Positions 11,164 to 20,628 of a stretch of DNA of 64,000 bases are shown in pieces. The stretch spans positions 1-64,000 of the forward strand of contig PABH01000057.1 in the NCBI GenBank assembly GCA_002702705.1. The letters are read 5' to 3'. The first letter of the stretch is position 1. Each line of letters opens with the position of its first letter. Origin of the DNA: Anaerolineaceae bacterium. GTDB lineage: Bacteria > Chloroflexota > Anaerolineae > Anaerolineales > Anaerolineaceae. Both the position numbers and the translations under genes were made by a program. The notes below the pieces were generated by a model that was not told the origin of the DNA, ran no database searches, and saw only the letters and a program-made list of their open reading frames with translations.

Positions 11164-12020
11164 TTCAAAGTCTGAAACCAATTGAACCCATAGATTATCT
11201 GGTTATTGGGCATATTACTCAGGATAAAGTGCCTGGTGGTGTTATACCAGGGGGCACAGTGTCCTATGCATCCTTAACTGCATTATCTTTTGGGTTACGG
11301 GTAGGTGTCTATACCTCGATTACTCCGGACGCGGTTTTGCCAGACTTGAGTAGGATTCAAATCATTAACCAACCAACAGAAACCAACACCATTTTTGAAA
11401 ATATTTATGACCAAAAAAATCGCAAACAGATATTACACGCAAGTGCCGCCGAACTTTACGGTAGAATTCTTCCACAAAGCTGGTTAGATACACCCATCGT
11501 ACATTTAGGTCCCGTGATAAACGAAATTGACCCATCGATTATCCGAAAATTTCCTAATTCATTTATCGGAATTACTCCCCAGGGTTGGTATCGCCAATCG
11601 GATGAATACGGAAATATCAGCTTCGCTGAATGGTTGGAAGCAAACCATATCTTAAGTCAGGCAAATGCTGCAGTCATCAGTTTGGAAGATGTCCAGGCAG
11701 ATGAAAATTTAATAGCAAACTTAGTATATGCAATCCGTGTTCTGGTAGTAACAGAAGGCTCACAGGGCTGCCGTGTATACTGGAATGGTGATGTTCGTCG
11801 TTTTAGTGCGCCAGTTGTAGAAGAAGTAAATGCCACGGGTGCGGGTGATATTTTTGCTGCAACCTTTTTTATTCGCCTAAAACAAACCCAAGACCCATGG
11901 GAAGCAGCCCGATTTGCAACCCTAATCGCATCCACTTCCGTAACTCGCAACGGTATGGCCTCTGTTCCAACCGATACTGAAATTCAAGATGCATTGATCG
12001 AAATCATCACTAAACGATAA
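11160..12020 (+). CDS. PfkB family carbohydrate kinase
   Basis: 286 residues of the ribokinase/PfkB family. The N-terminal GGTVSYAS (31-38) fits the substrate-binding region. The C-terminal signature NATGAGDIFAATF (224-236) holds the anion hole and the catalytic base D230. It phosphorylates a sugar or nucleoside with ATP in the cytoplasm; the substrate cannot be read from the sequence. The start is TTG inside the overlap TTGA with the upstream stop, with GAGG upstream, so it is translationally coupled. Shorter than most ribokinases (about 300-310). Confidence 0.87.
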   Translation: MIQSLKPIEPIDYLVIGHITQDKVPGGVIPGGTVSYASLTALSFGLRVGVYTSITPDAVLPDLSRIQIINQPTETNTIFENIYDQKNRKQILHASAAELYGRILPQSWLDTPIVHLGPVINEIDPSIIRKFPNSFIGITPQGWYRQSDEYGNISFAEWLEANHILSQANAAVISLEDVQADENLIANLVYAIRVLVVTEGSQGCRVYWNGDVRRFSAPVVEEVNATGAGDIFAATFFIRLKQTQDPWEAARFATLIASTSVTRNGMASVPTDTEIQDALIEIITKR

Positions 12021-12027
12021 GGATCTC

Positions 12028-12819
12028 ATGGCAAAGATTTATACTCTTGTAAACCAAAAAGGTGGTGTCGGAAAAACCACCACAGCAATCAATTTAGGTG
12101 CTTTCTTGGGTTATTATGGGCAGCGCGTTCTCTTAGTCGATATTGACCCGCAAGCGAACGCAACTTCATCGCTTGGCATTGATAAAAACACAGTTAAAAG
12201 CGGCACCTATGAAGTGCTTATGGGAGACGCCCCCATAATTCCTCAAATTTTACATAATCCACGATTAAAAATCTCATTATTACCTTCATCACCCGCACTC
12301 GCTGGGGCTGATGTTGAATTAACGGATATGGAAGACCGTGAATATCGTTTAAGGGAGGCATTGGAACAAGTCAGCGATCGTTATGATTATATTTTGATAG
12401 ATTGTCCACCATCCTTATCCCTACTAACCATCAACGGTTTAATGTCGGCTTTATCCGGTGTAATCATTCCTGTTCAATGTGAATATCTGGCATTGGAAGG
12501 CCTGGGGCAATTAACCAACACCATAGAACGGATCCAGGGCGCATTATATCCGGAGCTCAAAGTTCGCGGCGTTGTCCTCACCATGTATGACGGCCGTACC
12601 AGGCTCGCAATGGATGTTGTCAATGAAGTCCGAAAATATTTTCCCGAACAAGTGTATCAGACAATCATCCCACGTAGTGTTCGTTTAGCAGAAGCGCCAT
12701 CCTATGGTTTCCCAATTTCCATTTATGCACCGGATTCTACAGCTGCAAAAGCGTATGCATCCTTAGCAAGAGAAGTATTGAAACAAGATGGAATCCATAT
12801 TCCCAATATCGAAGAATGA
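12028..12819 (+). CDS. parA: Chromosome-partitioning ATPase ParA (Soj)
   Basis: 263 residues. The deviant Walker A motif KGGVGKTT is at 11-18, LVDIDPQANAT at about 36-46 is the A' region, and ILIDCPPSL is Walker B. ParA forms an ATP-dependent gradient on the nucleoid and moves ParB-parS complexes, segregating the chromosome. Followed after 11 bp by parB. The ATG is preceded by AAGGATCTC. Length and motifs are typical for chromosomal Soj. Confidence 0.97.
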   Translation: MAKIYTLVNQKGGVGKTTTAINLGAFLGYYGQRVLLVDIDPQANATSSLGIDKNTVKSGTYEVLMGDAPIIPQILHNPRLKISLLPSSPALAGADVELTDMEDREYRLREALEQVSDRYDYILIDCPPSLSLLTINGLMSALSGVIIPVQCEYLALEGLGQLTNTIERIQGALYPELKVRGVVLTMYDGRTRLAMDVVNEVRKYFPEQVYQTIIPRSVRLAEAPSYGFPISIYAPDSTAAKAYASLAREVLKQDGIHIPNIEE

Positions 12820-12830
12820 GGTAATTTGCC

Positions 12831-13694
12831 ATGGCAAGAAAACCAGGTTTAGGAAAAGGACTGGATGCACTCATCCCCAGCACACCTTCTCAAAAACAAT
12901 CTGAAAACAGACCAGGGGCTGTTGAAATAAATATCAAGACCATTATTCCCAATCCCCACCAACCCCGAAAAGAAATGAAAGCGGAAGAATTACAGGACCT
13001 GACTGATTCGATCCGGGAGCATGGCATAATCCAACCATTAATAGTTCAGCCAATTAACGCCGACGGTGTCCACATTCTGATTGCTGGTGAGCGTCGTTTC
13101 CGCGCCGCTCAAAAATTAGGTTTAATCACAGTTCCCGTTATAGAACGCAAAGTTACCGAACAAGAACAATTAGAGATCGCACTAATTGAAAATGTACAGC
13201 GATCTGATCTTTCAGCCTTGGATACTGCCCATGCTTACCAACAATTGGTGGATGAGTTCAGCTTGACACAAGAAGAAATCGCCAAACGGGTTGGCAAAAA
13301 TAGGGTTACCATCACCAACACTTTAAGGTTATTACGCCTTCCGGAAGCTGTTCAAGCTGCTCTGGCTGAAAATCTAATATCAGAAGGCCATGCTCGTGCC
13401 ATGCTTCAACTTCCCTCAATTCAATCTCAATTGGCTGTTTTAGAAACCATTATTCGTTTAGGATATTCCGTCCGTCAGACCGAAGAATTGGTTCGTCAAT
13501 ATGGGGGAGAGAAAAAACAAAAACCAATTAAAAAAATGCCCTCACCGGAAATTCAAGATATCGAAAATCAGTTAGAAGCCAGAATAGGTATGCCAGTTAA
13601 ATTGCAACATTCAGGGAAACAAGGCAAGTTAGTCATCACTTATTACAACACGGAGGATTTAAATACATTAATCGAACGTTTCTTGGGAGAATAA
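12831..13694 (+). CDS. parB: Chromosome-partitioning protein ParB (Spo0J)
   Basis: 287 residues. The N-terminal CTPase/ParB domain (about 32-125) has GERRFRA (86-92) and NVQRSDL (121-127). A helix-turn-helix (about 146-167, LTQEEIAKRVGKNRVTITN) reads parS, and a C-terminal dimer domain follows. ParB loads at parS and slides as a CTP clamp; it stimulates ParA. The extreme N-terminus LGKGLDALIP is the usual ParA-activating peptide. No full parS (TGTTTCACGTGAAACA) was found in the window. Confidence 0.97.
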   Translation: MARKPGLGKGLDALIPSTPSQKQSENRPGAVEINIKTIIPNPHQPRKEMKAEELQDLTDSIREHGIIQPLIVQPINADGVHILIAGERRFRAAQKLGLITVPVIERKVTEQEQLEIALIENVQRSDLSALDTAHAYQQLVDEFSLTQEEIAKRVGKNRVTITNTLRLLRLPEAVQAALAENLISEGHARAMLQLPSIQSQLAVLETIIRLGYSVRQTEELVRQYGGEKKQKPIKKMPSPEIQDIENQLEARIGMPVKLQHSGKQGKLVITYYNTEDLNTLIERFLGE

Positions 13695-13695
13695 T

Positions 13696-15288
13696 ATGTT
13701 CCTTCTCAAAAATGCAAAGATTTATACCCAGCACAAACCTCATCCTACCACCGAAGCGATTCTTATTCATCAAGGAAAAATCCTTGCTATCGGTCAAACA
13801 GATGATCTTTTAAATTTCAATCCTTCACCAACAGAAATCATTAACTTGGAAGGAAAAACGATCCTGCCAGGCTTATGTGATTCCCATTTACATCTGGCAT
13901 ATTTAGGGAAATATCTTAACGCTGTTAATTGTGAAACACCAACAAAAGCAGCTTGTTTACAAAATATTCGGGAGCGAGTACAAAAAACCCCACGAGGGGA
14001 ATGGATCTACGGTCATGGATGGAATCAGAATGAATGGACAGAGGGATTTGGAAATATCCAAGAATTGGATGCCATTTCCACTGAACACCCTATTTATTTA
14101 ACTGCCAAGAGTTTACATGCCGGCTGGGCAAATAGCAAAGCCTTTGAATTAGCAGGAATTTATTCCAATACTCCGAATCCACTGGGTGGAAAATATGAAC
14201 GGGATGAAAACGGACAATTAACCGGTATATTATACGAAACTGCGATTTTTGAACTTGAAAAGGCAATTCCTCAACCAAACCACCTTCAAATGGCTGAATT
14301 GCTTGATTTGGTACAGCAACATCTCTGGTCATATGGGATAACGGCTGTTCATGATTTTGACCGGATTCAGTGTTTTAAAGGTTTACAAACCCTGGAAGCA
14401 CAGGGCAAATTAAATTTACGGGTTCTTAAAAGTATTCCGGCTGAAAGCTTAGATCATTTTCTCAACGCGGGTATTATTAGTGAATTTGGCAGTGAGTTTA
14501 TTAAAATTGGTCCAGTAAAACTCTTTTCAGATGGAGCCTTAGGACCACAAACAGCTGCGATGTTAACCCCCTATGAAAATCAGCCAAATAACTACGGCAA
14601 TTTATTGTTAACCGCGGAAGAAGTTTTTGATTTCGGAAAGCGAGCATCATCGAACCAGTTAGCTTTGGCTGTACATGCCATTGGTGATCAAGCAAACCGT
14701 ATCGTATTAGACGGTTTAGAAAAACTACGCCATTATGAAAAACAGAACCAATTAATACCATCCAAACACCGCATTGAGCATGTTCAGTGCATACACCCAC
14801 AAGATTTACAACGCCTGGCAAAGTTAAATATTTTTGCATCGGTTCAGCCAATTCACCTCATTTCCGATATGGAAATGGCTGATTTTCACTGGGGAAAACG
14901 ATCTGCATGGACCTATGCCTTCAAGGACCTTCAAAACAGCGGCGCAACCTTAATATTTGGTTCGGATGCCCCTGTGGAATCCGCAAACCCATATATTGGC
15001 ATGTTTTCTGCACTACAAAGAACAAAACAAAATGGTAAACCAGAACTGGGATGGCATTCTAAGCAAAAACTCGACCTCGAAACAATTCTTAACGCTTACA
15101 CAACAAATCCAGCATTTGCAGCAGGGTGGTCAGAATCAATAGGAAGTCTCAAGCCAGGCGCCAATGCAGACCTGATCGTATTGAATGAAGATCCATTCCA
15201 CTTTCCGCCTAATCGTTTTTATAATTTAAAACCCATCCGCACCATGGTTGGTGGAAAGTGGGTTTGGCAATCTGAGGTATTTGAATGA
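13696..15288 (+). CDS. Amidohydrolase (YtcJ-like, amidohydrolase 3 family)
   Basis: 530 residues of the metal-dependent amidohydrolase superfamily. DSHLHLAYLG (62-71) contains the HxH metal pair H64/H66. AVHAIGDQANR and IEHVQC supply the later histidines, and GSDAPVESANP the metal aspartate. N- and C-terminal strands form the small beta-sandwich domain. The YtcJ-like group includes enzymes cleaving N-acyl or formamide-type bonds; the substrate is unknown. ATG two bases after the parB stop, and overlapping the next gene by 4 nt (ATGA). Cytoplasmic, no signal peptide. Confidence 0.9.
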   Translation: MFLLKNAKIYTQHKPHPTTEAILIHQGKILAIGQTDDLLNFNPSPTEIINLEGKTILPGLCDSHLHLAYLGKYLNAVNCETPTKAACLQNIRERVQKTPRGEWIYGHGWNQNEWTEGFGNIQELDAISTEHPIYLTAKSLHAGWANSKAFELAGIYSNTPNPLGGKYERDENGQLTGILYETAIFELEKAIPQPNHLQMAELLDLVQQHLWSYGITAVHDFDRIQCFKGLQTLEAQGKLNLRVLKSIPAESLDHFLNAGIISEFGSEFIKIGPVKLFSDGALGPQTAAMLTPYENQPNNYGNLLLTAEEVFDFGKRASSNQLALAVHAIGDQANRIVLDGLEKLRHYEKQNQLIPSKHRIEHVQCIHPQDLQRLAKLNIFASVQPIHLISDMEMADFHWGKRSAWTYAFKDLQNSGATLIFGSDAPVESANPYIGMFSALQRTKQNGKPELGWHSKQKLDLETILNAYTTNPAFAAGWSESIGSLKPGANADLIVLNEDPFHFPPNRFYNLKPIRTMVGGKWVWQSEVFE

Positions 15289-16304
15289 TTCAAAACAAAA
15301 AACCATACACGCCTGAAATGTTAATTCCCCGCATTGGTGAGTATTTGGTAGAACTAGGAATCATTACAGCACAAGATTTACATAAAGCACTAGCGATTCA
15401 AAAAAATGCACCACCGGATAACGACCACGAAATCTTAGGAAAAATACTGGTTGATATGGGTGTAATCAATCAACGTCAATTAGATGAAATTGTGACCGAA
15501 CAAATTTTATCATTGCGTAAAGCGTCCGAACAAAACAACCGCATGTTGGAATTAAGAGTACAAGAAAGAACTGCAGAGCTCGAAGAAGCCCTAAGAAAAA
15601 TCAATGAATTAAACCAGCTAAAAACAAATTTTATTGCTAATATTTCCCACGAACTTCGTACGCCATTAACCCATATTAAAGGTTATTTAGAGTTATTAAC
15701 TTCCGGAGACATAGGCAAATTAGAAGAAGATCAAATGAAGGTATTAACCATTATGGATCGTTCTGCCAATCGGTTAGAACGGTTAATTGAGGACTTGATT
15801 ATGTTCACCTTTGCGGAAAACGACGAGGTGCTTATCATTCCCCGTGAATTTGATCTTTTACCAGTCATTTATCAGAATATCGAACATTTCAAAAACAGCA
15901 CTCCGGTTCGAGAAATTCATTTATCCGTCCAACCAGAATCAACATCCTTATGGGTACACGCCGACCAGAAAAAAATTAGCTGGGTGATTAATCACCTACT
16001 CGAGAATGCCGCAAAATTTTCTGCTGTTGATAAAACAATACAAATCAACGTGGTAGAGAAAAAGGATCACGTGGATATTCAAATTAAAGACAAGGGCATT
16101 GGAATTCCGGAACACCGCATCAATGAAATTTTTGAGCCTTTCCATCAATTAGATGGATCTTCCACCCGTCGATATGGTGGGATAGGACTTGGTTTGGCAT
16201 TAGCCAAAAAGATTTTGACCGCCCATAATCAAACGCTGAAAGTGCAATCAGAAATTGGTATAGGTAGTCAATTTGATTTTTCCTTAAGAAAATTGATAAA
16301 ATAA
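15285..16304 (+). CDS. Histidine kinase with N-terminal MshEN/T2SSE_N-like domain
   Basis: 339 residues. Residues 12-78 (RIGEYLVELGIITAQDL...LGKILVDMGVINQRQLDEI) form a double repeat resembling the N-terminal domain of type II/IV secretion ATPases such as MshE, where it can bind c-di-GMP. A coiled coil (80-112) follows, then HisKA with H122 in NISHELRTP, and an HATPase_c with N box (HLLENAAKF), G1 (DKGIGIP) and G2 (GIGLGLALA). No membrane helix is present, so this is a soluble kinase. It overlaps the upstream gene by 4 nt and precedes a second kinase and a regulator, so phosphotransfer to the regulator at 17529 is likely. Confidence 0.9.
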   Translation: MIQNKKPYTPEMLIPRIGEYLVELGIITAQDLHKALAIQKNAPPDNDHEILGKILVDMGVINQRQLDEIVTEQILSLRKASEQNNRMLELRVQERTAELEEALRKINELNQLKTNFIANISHELRTPLTHIKGYLELLTSGDIGKLEEDQMKVLTIMDRSANRLERLIEDLIMFTFAENDEVLIIPREFDLLPVIYQNIEHFKNSTPVREIHLSVQPESTSLWVHADQKKISWVINHLLENAAKFSAVDKTIQINVVEKKDHVDIQIKDKGIGIPEHRINEIFEPFHQLDGSSTRRYGGIGLGLALAKKILTAHNQTLKVQSEIGIGSQFDFSLRKLIK

Positions 16305-16308
16305 GATT

Positions 16309-17511
16309 ATGATCGAACCTTTGCAACCCATCGAAACTTCCACCCTTTATGCCCTCAGTCAAATCTGTTGGCAGTCTTCAGACTGGAAACAAGCACTGGA
16401 TGATATTATCAAAACAATCCGACCACATTTTATTTTTGATAATATTGCTGTGTACCTCTACGATAAAAACACAAATCAAATTGAAATAAGTTACGCCCGG
16501 GCAACAGGCCGAGGAAAATCCAAGGAAGCCGATGTTGCCTGGGGAGAAGTGATCATTAACGAAGTCATGCACAAAGGTACGGTAATCCTTCAAGAACCTG
16601 AAACACCGAACAGTGACCGGCTCCAACGACCTTATTTATTGGGAATTCCGTTACAATCAAAAAATGCCGGATATGGCGTTGTTGTTTTTGTACGATTTGG
16701 CACGCCGGAATTCACACCTGATCATGTGCGTTTTGCAGAGTACATGTCCCAACAAATTTCTTCTATGATTTTAAGATCTGAACGTGAAGGTATTATCCAG
16801 GAATTAGAAGAACACATAAATACTTTACAAATTCAAGATGATTTTATATCAACATTAAGTCACGAATTAAAAAATCCGATCGGTTTTATTAAGGGATACA
16901 CTACCACCCTTTTACGAAAAGATACTACCTGGAGTCGTGACATCCAAACTGAATTTTTAAATATCATTGATACAGAAACAGATCGACTTCGTGAATTAAT
17001 TGATAACTTGCTTGATTCATCTCGCTTGCAATCCGGCAAGGTAATTCTGAATAAACAGATTTTACGGATAGATGCACTATTAAATGACGTTGTTTCACAT
17101 GCCCGCATCCACCATCCCACCGTGGAAATCACACTGGATATACGCCAAGAGCTGCCAAGCCTTATGGGTGATCCTCGTCGATTAAAACAAGTTTTTGATA
17201 ATCTCATCGCGAATTCAGCTAAATACGCCCCGGGCTCAGGCATTAATATCCGAGTTTACCGTGAAACAAACGGTATTAGTTTGGATTTTCGTGACCGCGG
17301 CCCCGGTATTCCAGCAAAAGATTTGGAAAAGATATTTGAACGGTTTTATCGTTCCGATGCCCACGCAGACATTTCCCACGGATCTGGATTAGGGTTATTT
17401 ATTAGTAAAAAAATCATCGAAGCACATAATGGGGAAATCAGCGCCACATCAATGGTAGGAAAAGGAACCACTATTCATATTTTCTTACCATTGCAAGAAG
17501 CTCAATTATAA
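16309..17511 (+). CDS. GAF-domain histidine kinase
   Basis: 400 residues, soluble. A GAF domain (about 15-155) precedes HisKA with H185 in TLSHELKNP, then HATPase_c with LIANSAKYAPG (N box), DRGPGIP (G1) and GSGLGLFISKK (G2). Four bases after the first kinase and 17 bp before the response regulator. The two kinases probably feed one regulator, or form a heterodimer; this is inferred from gene order only. The GAF ligand is unknown. Confidence 0.92.
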   Translation: MIEPLQPIETSTLYALSQICWQSSDWKQALDDIIKTIRPHFIFDNIAVYLYDKNTNQIEISYARATGRGKSKEADVAWGEVIINEVMHKGTVILQEPETPNSDRLQRPYLLGIPLQSKNAGYGVVVFVRFGTPEFTPDHVRFAEYMSQQISSMILRSEREGIIQELEEHINTLQIQDDFISTLSHELKNPIGFIKGYTTTLLRKDTTWSRDIQTEFLNIIDTETDRLRELIDNLLDSSRLQSGKVILNKQILRIDALLNDVVSHARIHHPTVEITLDIRQELPSLMGDPRRLKQVFDNLIANSAKYAPGSGINIRVYRETNGISLDFRDRGPGIPAKDLEKIFERFYRSDAHADISHGSGLGLFISKKIIEAHNGEISATSMVGKGTTIHIFLPLQEAQL

Positions 17512-17528
17512 GGATATCGGAGGCTATT

Positions 17529-18230
17529 ATGAATAAAACCCCGCGAATACTTGTTGTGGATGATGAACAACTTTATCGCCATCTTGTTCAAGTAAATTTG
17601 GAGCAAGAAGGTTACGAAGTCATTTCAGCTTCAAATGGAGAAGAATGCCTTGACCGCGTATCCAACAAACATCCTGATTTAGTCATTTTGGATGTAATGA
17701 TGCCAAAGTTGGACGGTTTTTCCACACTCGAGCGAATCCGTCAATTCAGTGAAGTACCAATTATTATGCTGACCGGTAAAAATGAAGAACAAGACCGCGT
17801 GCGAGGGTTAAATGCTGGCGCGGATGACTATGTTGCCAAACCATTTTCTGCAACTGAATTAGTGGCACGGGTCCGTGCCGTACTTCGCCGTTCTGCCACC
17901 GCAGATAAAGGCCTAGCAAATCGCTTTTTTACCCATGGCGATCTTAAAATTGACCTGGCAAGAGCGGAAATTTGGCGTGATGATACTCCAATTTATTTAT
18001 CGGCTACAGAATATAAATTATTAATCCAATTTGCCCATAACGTTGGTAAAGTGATGCCTGCAGAAGAATTATTAAGTGCGATCTGGGGCCCTCAATATCG
18101 CGATGACAAAGAAATCTTATGGGTTAGCATCGCTCGTTTAAGACAAAAATTGGAAAAAGATCCACATACACCGGTACATATTGTCACCCGTTCCGGTTTG
18201 GGGTATTTAATGCCCCCAGTAGATGATTAA
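17529..18230 (+). CDS. OmpR-family response regulator
   Basis: 233 residues. The receiver domain (about 6-118) has acidic pair D11/D12, phospho-acceptor D55 in LVILDVMMP, and the switch lysine in DDYVAKPF. The C-terminal winged helix (about 130-228) has the SATEYKLL and SIARLRQKLE parts of OmpR/PhoB regulators. It is the only receiver in the two-kinase operon. Start ATG with CGGAGG upstream. Target genes unknown; the cpaF gene follows 320 bp downstream. Confidence 0.95.
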   Translation: MNKTPRILVVDDEQLYRHLVQVNLEQEGYEVISASNGEECLDRVSNKHPDLVILDVMMPKLDGFSTLERIRQFSEVPIIMLTGKNEEQDRVRGLNAGADDYVAKPFSATELVARVRAVLRRSATADKGLANRFFTHGDLKIDLARAEIWRDDTPIYLSATEYKLLIQFAHNVGKVMPAEELLSAIWGPQYRDDKEILWVSIARLRQKLEKDPHTPVHIVTRSGLGYLMPPVDD

Positions 18231-18259
18231 ACTACATAACTTGCCAACAAGGAGTTCCA

Positions 18260-18559
18260 ATGATCTCTCAGTATGAGGAAAAAGGCAAAATTTTCACCCC
18301 GGTTATCAATAAAGAACCGAAAAAAGTTATCATCCAAACCATCCATCATAAAATTACTGGAACAGTTTATGTCCGTCCGAGTGATCGATTAATTGATGAA
18401 TTAAATAAAAACGAAAAATTTTTGGCGGTTACCGAAGCCATTGTTCATGATCTCGTCGATCAGATCCTCTTTAAGTGTGATTTTTTAACGGTTAACAGTG
18501 ATCAAATTATTTGGATTTTGCCCATTGAAGAGTTGAAACCAGGGGACACCAATGACTAG
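18260..18559 (+). CDS. Small conserved-looking protein before CpaF, function unknown
   Basis: 99 residues, soluble, mixed charge. YVRPSDRLIDELNKNEKFLAVTEAIVHD (about 39-66) reads like a small beta-rich fold, and the segment after it ends with IIWILPIEEL. The ATG is preceded by AAGGAG, and it overlaps the CpaF gene by 8 nt, so the two are made together. It may serve CpaF or the two-component system. No family recognised. Confidence 0.75.
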   Translation: MISQYEEKGKIFTPVINKEPKKVIIQTIHHKITGTVYVRPSDRLIDELNKNEKFLAVTEAIVHDLVDQILFKCDFLTVNSDQIIWILPIEELKPGDTND

Positions 18560-19874
18560 TCCCAGCTCATATTCAATGAACTCTCCAGAAATCATCAAAT
18601 TAAAACAACACCTTATGAATATGATTTCCCGTGAACTGGAAAATAACCCACCCCTTTATCGGGAAAGAGATCAATATGTTCGTAAAACGCTGACCACAGC
18701 TTATAACAGTCTAAATATTCATTTGCCCGGCACCATCCAACAACAAATCATGCGGGATATTTTAGATGATATTTTGGGATTTGGGGCTTTACAACCCTTG
18801 TTAGAAGATGAAAGTGTCACAGAAATAATGGTGAATGGGCCAAAAAGTGTTTATATTGAAAAAAAAGGTCGCTTAACAAAAACAGGTATTCAATTTGATA
18901 ACGATGAAGCCGTCATTCGGGTAATTGAAAAAATTATTATGCCATTAGGACGCCGTATTGATGCAGATAGTCCGACAGTGGATGCACGCTTGCCGGATGG
19001 ATCACGAGTAAACGCCGTGATTCCTCCAGTAGCTATTGATGGCCCATCAATCACGATTCGTAAATTTCAAAAAGGTAGATTAACGATTGAACAGTTGATT
19101 GATTACGAATCGATAACCTCAAGCATGGCAGAATTATTGCAGGCTTGTGTCATCTCCAAGCTTAATCTTGTTGTTTCCGGTGGTACAGGGTCAGGTAAAA
19201 CTACCCTTTTAAATGTTTTATCGGGTTTTATTCCTTCTAATGAACGGATTGTCACCATAGAAGATGCTGCTGAGTTAAAGTTACAGCAAGATCATGTTGT
19301 TCGTTTAGAAACCAAACCAGCCAATGTGGAAGGGAAATACTCTGTAACCATTCGGGATTTAGTTCGTAATTCTCTCCGGATGCGCCCAGACCGCATTGTG
19401 GTAGGTGAAGTACGCGGAGGAGAAGCATTGGATATGTTACAAGCCATGAACACTGGCCATGATGGTTCTTTAACCACCTTACATGCCAATACTCCTCGTG
19501 ACGCTCTTTCACGTTTAGAAACAATGTGCCTGATGGCCGGTATGGATATGCCATTGAGTGTAATTCGGGAACAAATCGCCAGTGCAGTGGATGTGATTGT
19601 CCAACAATCACGCCTTAAAGATGGCAGCCGAAAAGTGACTTCGATCACGGAGGTTTCCGGCATGGAAGGAAATACCATTGTTATGACCGAAATTTTTAAA
19701 TTTGAGCAAACCGGAACTGATCAGGATGGAAAAGTATTAGGGCAGTTGAAACCTACAGGAATTCGCCCATTTTTCAGCCCCAGATTAGAACAAAATGGAT
19801 TTAAACTTGGTCCTGAAGTTTTCGGGGTTAACCTTTCCCAAATGTTGAATAGAGGTTCTGGGCGACAGCGTTAA
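18552..19874 (+). CDS. cpaF: CpaF/TadA-type secretion ATPase
   Basis: 440 residues of the type II/IV secretion ATPase family. The N-terminal domain (about 30-190) has LLEDESVTEIMVNGP, typical for CpaF. The ATPase core has Walker A GGTGSGKT (210-217), the Asp/His boxes, and VVGEVRGGEALDMLQAMNTGHDG around Walker B. These hexamers power Tad pilus assembly at the inner membrane. The usual partners TadB, TadC, prepilins and CpaB are absent here, so it either works with a system encoded elsewhere or has another role, perhaps under the adjoining kinases. Confidence 0.93.
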   Translation: MTSPSSYSMNSPEIIKLKQHLMNMISRELENNPPLYRERDQYVRKTLTTAYNSLNIHLPGTIQQQIMRDILDDILGFGALQPLLEDESVTEIMVNGPKSVYIEKKGRLTKTGIQFDNDEAVIRVIEKIIMPLGRRIDADSPTVDARLPDGSRVNAVIPPVAIDGPSITIRKFQKGRLTIEQLIDYESITSSMAELLQACVISKLNLVVSGGTGSGKTTLLNVLSGFIPSNERIVTIEDAAELKLQQDHVVRLETKPANVEGKYSVTIRDLVRNSLRMRPDRIVVGEVRGGEALDMLQAMNTGHDGSLTTLHANTPRDALSRLETMCLMAGMDMPLSVIREQIASAVDVIVQQSRLKDGSRKVTSITEVSGMEGNTIVMTEIFKFEQTGTDQDGKVLGQLKPTGIRPFFSPRLEQNGFKLGPEVFGVNLSQMLNRGSGRQR

Positions 19875-19888
19875 TTTTAATTGATCGA

Positions 19889-19897
19889 TGCTATAAT
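19889..19897 (+). promoter_or_regulatory. Extended -10 promoter for the tandem-XRE gene
   Basis: TGCTATAAT lies 45 bp before the ATG at 19942. No convincing -35 box. It separates the XRE/TPR/GNAT group from the kinase-cpaF operon. Confidence 0.55.
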
Positions 19898-19941
19898 ATT
19901 TTATTAAAGTACTTCTTAGAAAAATATGGTGAAGGAAACTT

Positions 19942-20616
19942 ATGAACAATCATTCGCAATACGTACAGATTCGAACCAAAAAGATCGGCTTGTTACTATA
20001 TGACGCACGTTTATCTGCACACAAAACGATTGAAGAAGTTTCTTCGAAAACGGGCATATCATTAGAACAGTTAACCCGTTTTGAAAAAGGTCAATCATCT
20101 CCTTCATTGCCGGAAATTGAAGTATTGGCTTACTTTTACGACCTACCAGTGGAGCATTTTTGGGGAAACCAAACAATTAAAAAAACGCCGATGGAAAGTG
20201 AAAAGTTCAAACAATTATTATCTCTTCGCCGTCGTTTGATAGGGGCTAACATTCAGAAATTCCGGAAAGAAAAAGAGATTTCTCCAGAAAATTTAGCAGA
20301 AAAAACAAACTTACCACTAGAACGACTTGTCCAATATGAACATGGTGAATTAGCTATTCCAGTTCCTGAATTAGAAATCATCGCTAAGGCCCTAAATAAA
20401 CAAATTGACGACTTTTATGATCAGCAGGGACTGATTGGAAAATGGCGTTTAGAACAAAAAGAAATCGAAAAGATCAAATCCATGCCAGATGATTTACGAG
20501 AATTCGTCAGCAAACCCATTAATTTGCCTTATTTGGAATTAGCGGTACGTTTGAGCGAGTTAGATGTTAATAAACTTCGTATGGTCGCAGAAGGTCTCTT
20601 AGAGATTACATATTAA
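19942..20616 (+). CDS. Tandem helix-turn-helix (XRE) regulator
   Basis: 224 residues with two XRE-type DNA-binding domains: about 10-70 (LYDARLSAHKTIEEVSSKTGISLEQLTRFEKGQSSPSLPEIEVLA) and about 92-150 (IQKFRKEKEISPENLAEKTNLPLERLVQYEHGELAIPVPELEII). A helical tail (about 170-224) may dimerise. Two XRE domains in one chain are less usual than one and suggest binding a longer or direct-repeat operator. ATG after AAGGAAAC. Followed 12 bp later by a TPR protein in the same direction. Confidence 0.88.
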   Translation: MNNHSQYVQIRTKKIGLLLYDARLSAHKTIEEVSSKTGISLEQLTRFEKGQSSPSLPEIEVLAYFYDLPVEHFWGNQTIKKTPMESEKFKQLLSLRRRLIGANIQKFRKEKEISPENLAEKTNLPLERLVQYEHGELAIPVPELEIIAKALNKQIDDFYDQQGLIGKWRLEQKEIEKIKSMPDDLREFVSKPINLPYLELAVRLSELDVNKLRMVAEGLLEITY

Positions 20617-20628
20617 GAGACTGGGTAC

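Noticed and set aside
17092-17107. parS-like TGTTTCACATG near ParB
   Set aside because: Only the left half fits TGTTTCACGTGAAACA; the right half does not, and it lies in coding sequence of a kinase.
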